Notes under the pieces: model-generated
The model's input: only the letters and a program-made list of their open reading frames with translations
Database searches by the model: none
What the model was told of the DNA's origin: nothing
Shown: positions 13,101-24,440 of the stretch, piece by piece
How positions within the stretch are numbered: position 1 is the stretch's first letter
How the letters are laid out: each line of letters opens with the position of its first letter
Position numbers and translations under genes: made by a program
Assembly: GCA_964247055.1 (NCBI GenBank)
Contig: OZ176059.1
Span: 2,914,001 to 2,978,000 of the forward strand
Direction: 5' to 3'
Origin: Paragordius varius
Taxonomy: Eukaryota; Nematomorpha
Length of the DNA: 64,000 nucleotides

Positions 13101-15989
13101 AAATGGATCACAACAACAAATGGTTTCTCAAACAAGCGGCGCTGGTTCTCACAATCAACCACATACTACTATCCAACAATATAATCGATATGACCAAGAA
13201 CGTTTTCGTAACAACAAAGGTAAAATTAAAGGATTAGATCTGTGTAATTGATTACAAAACTGTAATTAATCATTTTTAAATAGTTAATGAAATAATGGTT
13301 TGCTAATACATGGTATTTAAAATATGTGAAAGCATTGGTAATAATATGAATTTTTTGTATGAAAGCAGAAGATTCAAACAAATTAATATATATTTGTTAA
13401 TATTAAAGCTACGTATAACAATCTGATCGTTTAAACGCATTTTATCCTGTTAAAACACATTTTTGCAATTTCCGAGTCATCGTGACCGTAAATGAATGCA
13501 TTCATAAGTAATCATTTACGGTTTATATTTTTGAAGGTTCTGTATATAAATTTCTCATTTTTTTTATTTCGCTTATTTTAAAACGTTAATAAAATTAAAA
13601 TTCAAGCTTTTTAATAAATAATATGTGACGGGGTTAATTTCCATTTTTTCTCTCTCATTATTTTTTTTTCAATAAAACATTGAATGATTAGAGGTGGCTG
13701 ACTTTAAAATTGACACGATGGGTACCTATCATGGGATGACGCTTAAATCCGTGGCTCAGGGTGTTAGTAATACAAACACTCCTCATAAACGTAATATTAG
13801 CACTGCTGGTCCTAACATGAATCATACAAATGTTATCAATAATCATCATAGTAGACGTACAGGACCGGCTTCCTATGCATCTGATAGCACTTCTGTGTTG
13901 AGCAAAAGAGGTATTATTCAAAGATTTATAATCATGATAAATGGCTTTATATATATAATTATATGTGGTTTTATATTGAAATATATTGCATTTACTACGT
14001 ATTTTGTATTAAATTTATTATTTAAATGGAATGATGTTTGTGTTGAATTTACTTTGGATATTATTGAGTAATTTTTAAATAATATAACTGTTTTAAACTA
14101 CATTGTGTCTTCTAAAATTATATTTTTACCTATCTATAATTTTATGATTAAGTGTTGAATATCAGCCTTAAAATTTTTATTTTCAATCAAATGTATTATT
14201 GATACAATATTTTTAGTTATTTCTAATTTTATATTTATCTTTTACCCATATTTGGGATATGGACCATTTTTAAACAATTAGTTTTGAATTATAGCCTTCG
14301 TAAATAAAATTTTCAAGGTTGTTTATATTTTTTAGTGTCGCGCACTCCGATCATTATTATACCGGCATCCTATTCGTCTCTAATCACCATGTTAAATGCC
14401 AAAGACATTTTACAGGATCTCAAGTCATTAATATGATTAAAATTAAATCACAAAACAATAGTTTTTAAAATTAACCTACATTTAAATATAACGTGCCTGT
14501 TTAGATTTTACACTGAGGAAGAAAAGAAAGCCGCCGGTCAAACCAAACGAGAAAATGACGTTTTAATTCAACGCGTGAAAGAGGGCGGTTTAACCGTACC
14601 ATACCGAATCATTGATACGCCTTTAAAATTAAACCCTCAAGATTGGTATTATTAATCAATTTATTTATACCTAAATTTTATGATTTGGAATATATTCTTT
14701 ATTGTAATATAGGGACAGAGTTGTGGCCGTATTTGTTCAAGGACCCACATGGCAATTCAAAGGTTGGCCATGGGAAGGAAATCCAGTAGATATATTTTCC
14801 AAAAGTAACTAATTTATTTTAGTAATAGTATATTATATATTTACTGATAAATTTTTCTACAATTTACACATATATTGGATAGTCTTTAGAGTTTGATGTA
14901 GTTAATTTATATAGATAAACGCTTTTTACTAAATTTGTAAAATTTTTGGTAAAATAAAATTCCGGAATACGATTTCCGACATATAAATTAAAAAGGCTAG
15001 CAGTATTTATCAATGATTATCTGATCAAGGAAGATGATATTCATATGTTTTTTTACTTTCTTTAATACATTAATTTTTACTAAATTTGACTATATAATTT
15101 AAAATTTGAATTTAAGTATGTTATATTATGTTCAATCATTCACCCACTTTTTTGAATTAAATGCGTTTGTTTAATCCGAAACCTTTTTATAACCAAAGTT
15201 ATGTAATGTACATATTCTAGTAAAAGCATTCCACCTTAAATGGGAAGAACAAAAGTTAGATGCCAACATAGCAAGGTGGGATGTTCACGTTATCCAATTA
15301 AGCAGGAATAAAAGGCATCTTGATCGTGCGGCTTTGTTAAAATTTTGGGATGTTTTAGACAGGTTTATATTAATACAGTAAAAAATGAAATTATACGGAC
15401 AAAACGTAAAAATATAAAGACAAATATTTTTGATTAAAAGACAACCATAATTTTAAAATTTTAATATTTCTAATATAAGCTATTTAGTTAAAATTGTTAA
15501 ATAAAGAATTGATTGTGCTACCAATTTACATTTCTATTTTATATTTTGCAGTTTAAATCAATAGTTATATTAAAATAAATCAAGATTCAAAAAGTATGGT
15601 TGTCTTTTATTAACGTTTGTCCGTAAAATTTTAGTTTTAACTGTATTTATTTTGTTTTTTTAATGTTTAAATAATCATCCATTATTACATTAAAAATTGC
15701 AGTCATAAAAACAAAACGTAGAATTTAAAAGGCAAATACTTTTTTGGTGTTTTTTATACCGTTTTATATAACTTTTTTGATAACATTTGTGAAATATAAA
15801 ATTCAGTTTGTTACCGATTGTTTTGCAACCTAAAACGATGAATATCAAGTTTAATAAAATATGGTATTTTTTTAAAAAAATAAAAATATTTGTCTTTTAA
15901 TTTTTACATTTAATCTGTATAATTTCAATTTTTACTGTGCTATTTTTTGCAGATTCATGGCTAAAAATAAACCGCATCTTCGTACCTAA
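10160..15989 (+). CDS. CDC73: CDC73 / parafibromin, Paf1 complex subunit
   Basis: Parafibromin is a nuclear scaffold subunit of the Paf1 complex, which rides with RNA polymerase II and promotes elongation and histone modification. Sixteen phase-consistent exons give 649 residues: 10160-10296, 10323-10428, 10456-10494, 10520-10601, 10671-10723, 10787-10872, 10988-11098, 11291-11352, 11459-11856, 13063-13219, 13692-13910, 14336-14423, 14505-14645, 14713-14804, 15221-15362, 15953-15989. Landmarks match the family: N-terminal [74 protein letters not shown], and the Ras-like C-terminal domain from [20 protein letters not shown] through [11 protein letters not shown] to KPHLRT, where the protein ends. 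Introns 1-3 are only 26, 27 and 25 nt. The stretch matching human FSKNIFAIL after QSTGK was not found, and a Ser/Asn-rich insert of about 100 residues sits mid-protein. The start is the only sensible methionine, because the first residues align with the family N-terminus. Confidence 0.95.
11878..12500. repeat. Repeat R1 copy inside CDC73 intron 9
   Basis: It starts about 20 bp after the exon 9 donor with ACACTTGGATACAATTCATT. It shares with 215-790 the blocks around GCGTCGAAGTAGTTTAATAT and CCGTTCCTTCCAGTAG, in the same order. It is diverged and non-coding. With the MITE at 12742 it accounts for most of the 1.2-kb intron. Confidence 0.6.
12742..13000. mobile_element. MITE family A, copy A2
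   Basis: The left arm starts TATACCATTAAATTTTCAAA and has two 21-bp units. The right arm has two inverted units (GGGTGAATTTGAATTGTT). The core block ATATTTCATATTAATAATGA matches the copy at 43915. The element ends 62 bp before CDC73 exon 10. Confidence 0.75.
15376..15643. mobile_element. mariner-like MITE M1, copy 2
   Basis: This 268-bp element is flanked by TA. It begins CAGTAAAAAATGAAATTATA and ends with the inverted GTCCGTAAAATTTTAG then TTTTAACTG. Inner arms pair (GACAACCATA against TATGGTTGTC). It lies in CDC73 intron 15, starting 13 bp after the donor. Confidence 0.85.
15700..15941. mobile_element. mariner-like MITE M1, copy 3 (degenerate)
   Basis: This is a second M1-family copy in the same intron. 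The right part AATTTCAATTTTTACTG matches the M1 terminus and the core AAAATATGGTATTTTTTT is shared. The left end is poorly preserved. It ends about 11 bp before CDC73 exon 16. Confidence 0.6.
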
Positions 15990-16539
15990 TTGCGACCCAC
16001 CCCAGACGTCCTTTATATTTTCTCATGTCATATTTTGTTGATTTTGTTATGCATATGATTCAAAAATTGTTATACTTATTATAATATGATTATTTACCCA
16101 GAAATAAATACATTAATTACAAATTAGTATATTTATAGGATGCATATTCGTAAATTAACTTACTTGAAATCTAAATATGGCGGATTTATACGATCGTCAT
16201 TATGGGTCTAATTAAACATTTTTATATAAATTAAATTTAATTTATACGGTTTCAGAATGGCTTTTGTGTGTAATTAAACTTTAGATACCTTTTTTAGTTT
16301 AGTATGCCAAGGTAATTTTATTTTTATAATTTCTTAGGCATCTGATTTACTATGTCATCGCTAAGATTGGGTCGTTTTTATAATACTGTCGAAAAATAAA
16401 TAAGCCACCGTAATAATTAATATTTAAAAATATTTTATTTGTCATAAATGACCATATCATATAAAAACAATATCGTATCAACAAGTTCTACAACGAATTA
16501 GTTAAAAACGCGTTATAATAAATAATTAAAATATATGTC

Positions 16540-16795
16540 AATATCATAATTGGGTCTTGGAGGATTGGAATGTTTAAAATGCATGTTATAGATCGCACCG
16601 TTTTCCCACATTTAACACAGTATCTATCCCGTTCTATAAAACACAATTCAAAGTTCGATTCGTCATGGCTTGGATAAATATATTTAATCTTTTTTGAGCA
16701 AATTTGGTATCCAATGATTGGCTGGTAGTTAAGTTATCTGACCATCGTTCAACGTAATAGTTCTCATCGATAATCCATTGTGGCCTGATGTGTGA
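16540..16795 (-). pseudogene. Possible coding remnant, unrecognised
   Basis: This stretch is less AT-rich than its surroundings. One minus-strand frame reads YPSHDESNFELCFIERDRYC followed by VKCGKTVRSITCI, with a CxxC pair. An overlapping frame upstream reads WIIDENYYVERWSDNLTT. The two are not joined by an obvious intron. It may be a terminal exon, an old transposon fragment or a chance frame. I cannot name a family. Confidence 0.25.
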
Positions 16796-17029
16796 AATAA
16801 TGACAAAGATATAAAATAATTGAAGGAATTTATTCGCTAAATTTATTGGGATAATTATTTTGGCTTTATAATATTTATATACTTCTACGGATAAAAAAGG
16901 GAATGATCTATATATTTATAAAAATGGAAAATGCTGGCTTTGTGATCTGTTTCCGGAAAACCGGTAAACCCATTCAAATCCAAATATCAAAAAAATATAA
17001 TTATTAATAAATGCCCCGACAATAGCTTG

Positions 17030-18930
17030 GCCCCTTTTTTTAATTAGGTCCCCAGTTCGAGCCCATCCCGTGTAAAAATCGGTTTTTTTTGAAAACACAT
17101 GTCCACAAAAATCGTGTCTTTGAGACAATTTTCCGGAGAACGTGTTGGACCATTCAATTTCAAATATGATTTTTTTTCTTATTTTCGATTGTGCCGAAAA
17201 TAGTTTAATTTGGGCCTTAATCGCTACCCCTTAAAAGGCCATTTTTTTTAAAAAAAATTAAATCCACAAAAATAATTTTTTAAATTTATTTTTCGCCCAA
17301 GGTATGAGACCGTAAAAATTCAATAAGCATTCCAGTTCCTAAAAGGCAATAATTTTCGTCGTGCGTTTTTTTTATATTGCCTGCTGGGTAAGGAGATACC
17401 CGCTAAAAACTGCCCCGTCATATCGAAGTAGCGTTGGGGCTAAATTAAAACAGGCGATATGCCATAGGTGCTTAAAGTATCACCCGTAAAAGGCAAAAAT
17501 ATTAGTCGTGTGTTTTTTTGGAATTAATCGTTAATTAGGCCCTTAAGCCCAGAAAAATGCGCCACCATAGAATCATATTTCAGTTTTGAGTCAATTTTTC
17601 CAAAAATCAATTATAGCATATGGCATCAATTACGATTCCAATTATTCTTTGTAAAAAGGCAAATATTTTAATCGCTAGCCTCTGAATAGGAAGCTACCCG
17701 CCTAAAACTGCGCCACCATATCGAAATTTCGTGACTTTTGAGGCAAATTTTAGAAAACTTATTAAGCCATATGGATTCAATAAGGGCTTGAAATATTGCC
17801 CGTAATAAGGCAAAAATTAAAGTAAAGCGATTTTATTAAATTACCCCTTAATTAGGCCCTTACCCTGAAAAATGCGCCACCATAGTATGACTTTTTTGAT
17901 TTTAAGGCAATTTTTTGAAAATCCCACGAGAGCGTATGAAATCAATCATGATTCCAGGTATTACCCGTATTAAGACATTTAATCGAGCGTTTTTTTGTTT
18001 TGCCCCTGCTTAGGCTACCATTGTTAAACTGCGTAACCATATCGATACAGCATGCTTTTGGATCTTAATTCCAGAAAACCTATGAGACTATGTGAGTTCC
18101 AGGGCTCTAAATATTTATTGCCTTTTAGAAAAACAAATATTTTAGTATAAGGTGCCATTTTAATGAGTCGCTAAGTAAAGTTTTAGACCCTGAAAAATAT
18201 GCCGCCATAGAGCATTTTTTTAGTTTTGAAGCAATATTTCCAAGAACTTATAGGAACATATGGAATCCATGATAATTCCAGATATTCCCCATATTGAGGC
18301 AAAAATGCCCAATGCTTTTTTCTAGGTAAGGAGCAACCCGCCACAAACTGCGCACTATATAGAAATTGCGTTGTTTTGGAGGTAATTTACAGAAAATTTA
18401 GGAAGCCATATGAGGTTATCAAGGTAAAATTTAAGGTCAGGCCTTTGTTTTTTAGCCGTTAATTTGGGGCCTTTGTGCTCTAAAAATACGCCATCATAAA
18501 ACACTTATTTAGTGTTTTTTCGATTAACCCATGAAACGATGGTATCAAAGATGATTTTAAATAGCCCTATAAAGGCAAAAAATTTAACACACTTTTCCAT
18601 ATGTCTATGGATAGAGGTCTACCAGTTTAAAACTGAGGCGCCATTACAAAATTGGCTTGGTTTTGGAGCTAATTTTCAAAAAGTTAAGAAGCCATACGAG
18701 TTCCATAAAGGCTTTAAATGATACCCATAAAAAAGGTAAAAATCATAGTATAGCGGTTTTTCCGTTAGCCGTTAATTTGAAGCCTTTACACCAGTCAACA
18801 ATATAATAGTAATGCACGGTTTTAAAAATTCTTTGAAGCACCGTTTTTGAAAATCCTATGACATCATAACTATTATATAATATTTCGAAATAATCCACAT
18901 ATATGGATCACAATTTCGTTGAACCCTTTT
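17030..18930. repeat. Satellite array, alternating ~150-bp half-monomers
   Basis: A diagnostic block recurs near 17411, 17561, 17711, 17874, 18031, 18201, 18351, 18489, 18638 and 18794, a step of about 137-169 bp. Two types alternate. Type 1 reads like CTGCGCCACCATATCGAAAT and type 2 like AAAATGCGCCACCATAGAAT. So the true period is a dimer of about 300-310 bp. The shared phrases TTTGAGGCAATTTT, GCCATATGGATTCAATAAGG and CCCGTAATAAGGCAAAAAT recur between blocks. Copies are diverged and fade out on both sides (older units may reach 16900). Open frames here are shadows. No gene is visible. Confidence 0.85.
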
Positions 18931-20105
18931 TTCAGATAGCGGCTTCGCAGGCTCTAACTTACACTATCATGTATACCAATTTTTTTTATTTCCTATCATC
19001 AACGTAGCCCTACAATTGTTCATTTAGCAATACATTTAGAAAATGGGCAGCGTGTCTATTTTACAGTTTCTCCTAGTTTCTTATAATTAATTCTACTAAA
19101 CTTCTTTTTTTTAATATTTAACTTTGTTTTTTTAGTTTATCGAGCCTAAAACCTATCATTTGTTGGAAAGACCATTTTTAAAGATTTTTGAACCGTTTTA
19201 AATTCTGGACTTATTATTATTAGTTGCCAACATAAATATATATATATATATATTACAAAAAAATATTACTCAGAGTTGGTATAAATAGGACGCGTTCCAA
19301 TCACTAGGTACACCGCTGAAATTTCAAAAATGTTGGGACAATTGGCTTTGTGAAGGAATGTCACTTTATTGTTAACTGGTTTTGTGATACCTTATATAAC
19401 GACTGAGAGTTATTAATTATTCTGATGAAATATCACCTATTGTATTTTCGTTTTTTAATAAATTTCCAAACTTATGTACCATTATAACATAAAAAAAGGA
19501 ATATATTAAAGTTTCTAAAATCCAAAAATTACTCTTTGCACTTATTAGAAATTTTTTGAAAAAAACTAATTAAAAATATACAAATGGTCAATTATATGAT
19601 TGCTAAATTAGGTGAAAATTGATGTAAATTTATTTTCGGGACAATGAATTGTTTAAAACTTTATTTATTTTAAACAAAAATAACCATTGATAAATATATT
19701 AGTATAAGTATATAAAACATTAAAAAAGGGTTTACCAACTGATGCAAAACGGTTTTCGATGATTGCATAGATTTTTCTGACTCGCGTCGTTTCTTCCACA
19801 ACGTTGATAATTTTAATTTTCCAAACTATTGCATATAATATTATATGCATAGAGGCATATACGCATAAATAATTAAAAGATCCGTTATAAGTTCTTTAAA
19901 AAGGGTTTTTTTAAAGCTATAATACCAAAATTTGAACGACAAGCTTTGTACCACATCTTTTTGCGAACATCCCCGTCATTGATATGATGGGTAGGATGGA
20001 AAAATTCGGGACACCCCACTAAAATGTGATTGATATAATTGACTCATTAAAAATGAAAATTCGCTATCAAGTTTTACTTTTTTTTCTGTGCGGATGAAGT
20101 AAAAT
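18931..20105. other. Gene-free AT-rich stretch
   Basis: No supported coding sequence is seen. It contains a short (TA)n run near 19240. The small minus-strand frame around 19665-19850 has no recognisable features and is probably chance. Confidence 0.5.
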
Positions 20106-20301
20106 ACAGAGGCAAATTTTTTTCAAAAAACAACTGTATTTATTAAACCTAAATTTGACCTATATCGTAAAATACATAACTGATTGTGTTACCAATTTAT
20201 ATCTCTATTAATATTTTGCAATAAAAAAATAAGTTTTTTAAATTAAGAAAAAATAATTATCCTCATATTACGTTTTGTCCGTATAATCTCAATTTTTACT
20301 G
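20106..20301. mobile_element. mariner-like MITE M1, copy 4 (5'-degenerate)
   Basis: The right end GTCCGTATAATCTCAATTTT then TACTG is followed by TA, as in the other M1 copies. The internal ACTGATTGTGTTACCAATTT matches copy 2. The left terminus is eroded. Confidence 0.6.
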
Positions 20302-21120
20302 TATTCCGTGGAAATTATTAATCTTTTAAAATAAGAAAAAAAGTCCCATCATCATCAGGTCGTTGGGCCAATTGAATAAAAGCTAATATATACTAAAAAC
20401 TAGGTTTTTTCCAGTATATACTAACTATGTATTGAATAAAAAAATATATTGCTTTTACTATCCAGTACGTACTATGTTTACCACTATTTACTGACATATT
20501 TTATTGACCGAAAATTGTTTTTTTACAAATTTTACCTAGTACTTACTGTTTTTTAAGCTGGTAAATGGCAACATTTTAAACAAACTATTATTTTTTCACT
20601 TATAATACTATCGGTTATATTTTAAAAAATTTCTAAAATAAATGTTTTTTTAAATTACATGGTTCATATATATATATATATATTATATAAATATATATAT
20701 ATATATAAACATATTAATATATTTATTAAATATATTGTTATTATTAATAATAATTTTTTGTTTCTCTATTTTAAGCTTTGTGAGTTCAATTTGCAGAGAT
20801 TTGAGTTCCTTGTAAGTGGATTCCTTTTTACCTTTCCATTCGTTTTTGATTTGATTTCTATTTTTAAATTATAATAATTATACTTGGATAATCTATGTCA
20901 TTATCAATCAATATTTCCCCGTCTGAATATACCGCGCCCTTTCAAATATAGGTTTTTCTGTATCAAAAATTAATGATTGCAATTTGATTTTCCAAGTTTT
21001 TAAAATTGTTTTTATTCCAGATTTGGAATTATCGAACTTTACTTTGATTTGGGATTTCATGTTGTTAATTTTTTTTCTAATTTGAGATATGTTCATATAT
21101 TTGTCATTTATATTTTTAAT

Positions 21121-21190
21121 TGGTAATAATGGATATCCACTATCACCCTAGCTCCTTACCCCCTTCAAAAATACGATGATCGATAAGGAG
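21121..21190 (+). pseudogene. Inverted fragment of the Harbinger transposase
   Basis: On the plus strand this reads NNGYPLSP, then a stop codon, then LLTPFKNTMID. It is the same stretch encoded on the minus strand at about 21536-21596 (GDNGYPLSPWLLTPFKNT) inside the transposase. So the left half of the element is an inverted copy of the right half that reaches into the coding region, later altered by a Trp-to-stop change. Confidence 0.8.
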
Positions 21191-21383
21191 CTACCCCTTT
21201 TTTTAAATAATGTAATTTTTAATACACAATTATTCATAAATATACAAAAAATACATCAAAATAATGGTTGAACAATTGAATCTCGTTTCATTTTGCCAGC
21301 CTTGAGTATATGGGTTAGATCAATATTTGCTTCACAATCCTTCACATAATTAATATTAAAATATGAATTACTATCAAAATCTT

Positions 21384-21878
21384 TTAAAGGTTCGTTAGTT
21401 TTGGTATTCGTTCTAGATTTATACGAATTTCGTTACCAAGTATAGGAAATCGGGTCTTCATCTGACCGAAAACCCGCTCGATAATGCTTATTTCAGAACA
21501 ATGTAATTTATTGAATTTTTTCTCGTAATCAATCATCGTATTTTTGAAGGGGGTTAGGAGCCAGGGTGATAGTGGATATCCATTATCACCCAACAAACAG
21601 AAATCATTTTGTTTGCACATATAATATGACTGAACAATCGTGTTTCGCCATATCGTAATTTCTTCATTGGCATTACATGTGAATTGTACATCAAGGGTAC
21701 ATCGACCCTTTCGATTTATATAGACCTCAACATTTTCTTTAGGTCTCAATATTTCAAAATGTGAACAATCAATGCAACCAATAGCAATTGTCATTTTAAA
21801 TTTGGATAGCGGTAATTTATTCGCCATATTAAGCTCTTTAAATGACCTGGGAAATTTTATCCATTGATAAGATTTCAA
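21384..21878 (-). CDS. PIF/Harbinger (HARBI1-like) DDE transposase, partial
   Basis: This 164-residue frame carries the nuclease-domain signature of Harbinger transposases, which cut and join DNA with three acidic residues. GCIDCSHFEI near residue 35 holds the first Asp, GDNGYPLSPWLLTPF near residue 97 the second, and IIERVFGQMKTRFPIL near residue 132 the Glu. It is about half the usual length of HARBI1-like proteins (roughly 350 residues). The N-terminal part, upstream on the minus strand around 21890-21960, only survives as broken fragments such as LTPRMQRELF. The usual second Myb/SANT-like protein was not recognised. A small frame in the left arm (20908-21096, minus) is unassigned. Confidence 0.85.
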   Translation of the reverse strand: MKSYQWIKFPRSFKELNMANKLPLSKFKMTIAIGCIDCSHFEILRPKENVEVYINRKGRCTLDVQFTCNANEEITIWRNTIVQSYYMCKQNDFCLLGDNGYPLSPWLLTPFKNTMIDYEKKFNKLHCSEISIIERVFGQMKTRFPILGNEIRINLERIPKLTNL

Positions 21879-22334
21879 GAAATCTCAACAAAATCTAGAT
21901 TTATAATATTATAAATAGCTCCCTTTGCATCCTGGGAGTTAGTTTCCTGCCTCTCTTTACATAGTCCCAAATCAAAGTAAAGTTCGATAATTCCAAATCT
22001 GGAATAAAAACAATTTTAAAAACTTGGAAAATTAAATTGCAATCATTAATTTTTGATACAGACCTATATTTGAAAGAATACAGGGCGCGGTATATTCAGA
22101 CGGGGAAATATTGATTGATAATGTTGATGATGACATATAAATTATCCGAGTATAATATTATAATTTAAAAATAGAAATCAAATCAAAAACGAAGGATCCA
22201 AAACCGAATAATTGTTTGTATAATTTTGGAAAGGTAAAAAGGACACTTACAAGGAACTCATATCTCAGCAAATTGAACTCACAAAGCTTAAATGAGAGAA
22301 AGAAAAAATTATTAATAATAAAATTTTATATATT

Positions 22335-22340
<6 letters not shown>

Positions 22341-22380
<40 letters not shown>
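22341..22380. repeat. (TA)n microsatellite
   Basis: Forty bases of pure TA repeat lie in the right arm of the Harbinger element. The left arm has a shorter interrupted run at about 20667-20706. Comparable runs lie near 2157-2199, 33653-33684, 47405-47427, 55545-55571, 62012-62042 and 63172-63191. Confidence 0.9.
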
Positions 22381-22383
<3 letters not shown>

Positions 22384-22685
22384 CCATGTAATTTAAAAAA
22401 ACATTTATTTTAGAAATTTTATAAAAAAATAACCGATATTATTTTAAGTGAAAAAATAATAGTTTAAAATGTTGCCATTTACCAGCTTAAATAAAACCAG
22501 TAAGTACTAGGTAAAATTTGTAAAAAGACAATTTTTATTCAATGATATTTGTCAGTAAATACTGGTAAACATAGTACGTACTGGATAGTAAAACCAAAAT
22601 ATTTTTTTATTCAATACATAGCTAGTATATATTGGAAAAAACCTAGTTTTTAGCATATACTAGCTTTTATTCAATTGGCCCATGG

Positions 22686-24140
22686 TCTGCCTCGTTTTAA
22701 ATTGCCGTTCGGGTGAAAGAATCTAATTTTGTCAATTCAACCATTTGAGCGTTCAATGTGGCCCCAGTAACTGAAACGATTTGCTAGAGAAAAGAGGAGG
22801 ACATAGGTGAGATTGAAACATACTATGTATGCCTTTAATACTGATTAATGAGACATGAGTTGAGGATTTTCTTTCTTTTTCACATAATTTATATTCATGA
22901 GTTCGATTTGAGGGCCAACGTTCGCTAGCATATGAGAGGGCAGGGCGAAAGGCAATCGTGTAGATTTTGCCCTTGTTTGGGTTCAAAATGTGTTTGTGTT
23001 TCTTTATATACTTGAATTGATGGAATTTGTCCCAAGCTTGTGTTGTTATGGCGTTTTAACATTAATATTAGTTGCTATTTACCCAGGTAATTGTAATTGT
23101 TTACTATTTCGATGTTTATATGGGAAATAGGTGTATTTGTGTGGGACAGGACTATTTGTGTTTATATCTGGTGCTGCACAAGCTTTACAAACAAAATTTT
23201 CAATGGCTAATAAACTTTCTTTCAATTTGTGAGTTTTTGTGAACCCACAGTATTGGCATTTAGTGCATTTGATGAAATTAAGTTTCACTTCAGAGTGACA
23301 AATGAAACAAGGGAATTTTATTATAGGTACATGTGAGCCTGTATGATCGAGCCTTTGTCTATCTGTGGTAATTTTGAGTCCAAATTTTTCTAACATAGAT
23401 TCTAGAGATTATATTTATTGATGATTGCTGTTTCGCAGGTGGCCGTAGCATTATGTCGACGTAAAAAGGTAAGCTTGTTTTTATATTATCATTATTACAT
23501 CCATAATAATGATAAGTAGTAACGGGCTGAGGATAGAGCCCTGGTGTAGACCGACAGTCACTGGAAGTTGATTGGTATCTCCCATGGGAATCTCACGCAA
23601 CTAGTGGTGTTCTCATATAGTGAATTTATATTACCCATTCTGGTATTTCCTTTTTTCGTAACGCAAATGTGATCATGGACTGCGGGATGCAGTCAAATGC
23701 ACGGCTTTAATCGATATAAAGATGTGACATAAGGTTTTATTTTTAAAGTCTCTTGTAACTTTTAAAATGAATATGGCGTCAGAGGTGCTGACACCCTGTT
23801 GAAAACCGAATCGGGTGTCAATCGAGCAAAGCTGACGTATTTTCCTTTCTACTATAATTTTGAATAATTTTGTTGTATGTTCAAGTAATTTTAATGGTCT
23901 GTTGGAGGCGCAGTTAAGCATGTGCCTTTATTTTCACATATTGGAATATGATACTTAGGTTCCAGTCATTTGGGATTTTTTCCTCCATTATAATCATATT
24001 AAATAGCTCTGTGAAAAAAGAAATTCCTCAGGAATATTTTTTACATTTCAGTTTTGATTTCCGTAATTTGACATTTTTGCATGGATAAGCTCACATCTTC
24101 TGCAGTAATGATTGGGCGTGGCCCAACAACTGGAGGTAAG
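22686..24140 (-). pseudogene. LINE (non-LTR retrotransposon) remnant, RT and C-terminal region
   Basis: Read on the minus strand in order: an EEKIPNDWNLSIIF block (about 23960-24000), RPLKLLEHTTKLFKIIVERK and FGFQQGVSTSDAIFIL (23673-23921), VTVGLHQGSILSPLL (about 23500-23570, the RT QGxxLSPxL motif), then a cysteine cluster FPCFICHSEV...CTKCQYC...FVCKAC (23079-23396), then RPALSYASERWPSNR (22753-22986) and finally a KRGRP end next to the Harbinger element. This order is that of a family of animal non-LTR elements with a zinc-finger-like block C-terminal to the reverse transcriptase. The catalytic YxDD box has decayed to a YVDI-like sequence, and several stops and frame changes split the frame. 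It is a dead 5'-truncated copy. Confidence 0.8.
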
Positions 24141-24440
24141 TTTGGTATTTCAAGAATGCTGGATATTTAGTGTATTTTCCATGTACTGTGTCAATACATT
24201 TTAACTATTAAGAGTGTCAGTAACTGTGTTGTTATTTATTTTTATCTTTTATGGCTTTCACCACCCGGATATCTTTTTTATTACTATTGGTTTTTTTAGT
24301 GTTTTGAAAACTTAAAAGTTTTTATTCCTTCAAGTTTTTTGGCCATTTCCAAGCATCTTTCATTCATTTTGTAAGCCATTATTATCTTCATTCTTTTTTA
24401 CACCATAATGTAAAAATGTGATATTTTTTATAATATCACA

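Larger units (their letters stand above)
20364..22682. mobile_element. PIF/Harbinger transposon with ~700-bp terminal inverted repeats
   Basis: Left arm 20364-21054, right arm 21965-22682. Both begin TGGGCCAATTGAATAAAAGC from the outside and stay alignable along about 690-720 bp. The right arm is longer mainly through a longer (TA)n run (22341-22380). The interior holds a Harbinger-type DDE transposase fragment on the minus strand (21384-21878) and a second, inverted piece of the same gene (about 21121-21190). No clear 3-bp target duplication was found. The transposase is too short to be whole, so the copy is probably dead. Confidence 0.85.

Noticed and set aside
13694-14071. 125-residue plus-strand frame as a separate protein
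   Set aside because: Its first part is CDC73 exon 11. The rest is read-through into the intron.
16916-18721. Frames of about 70 residues inside the satellite
   Set aside because: They fall in tandem repeat units and show no protein-like conservation.
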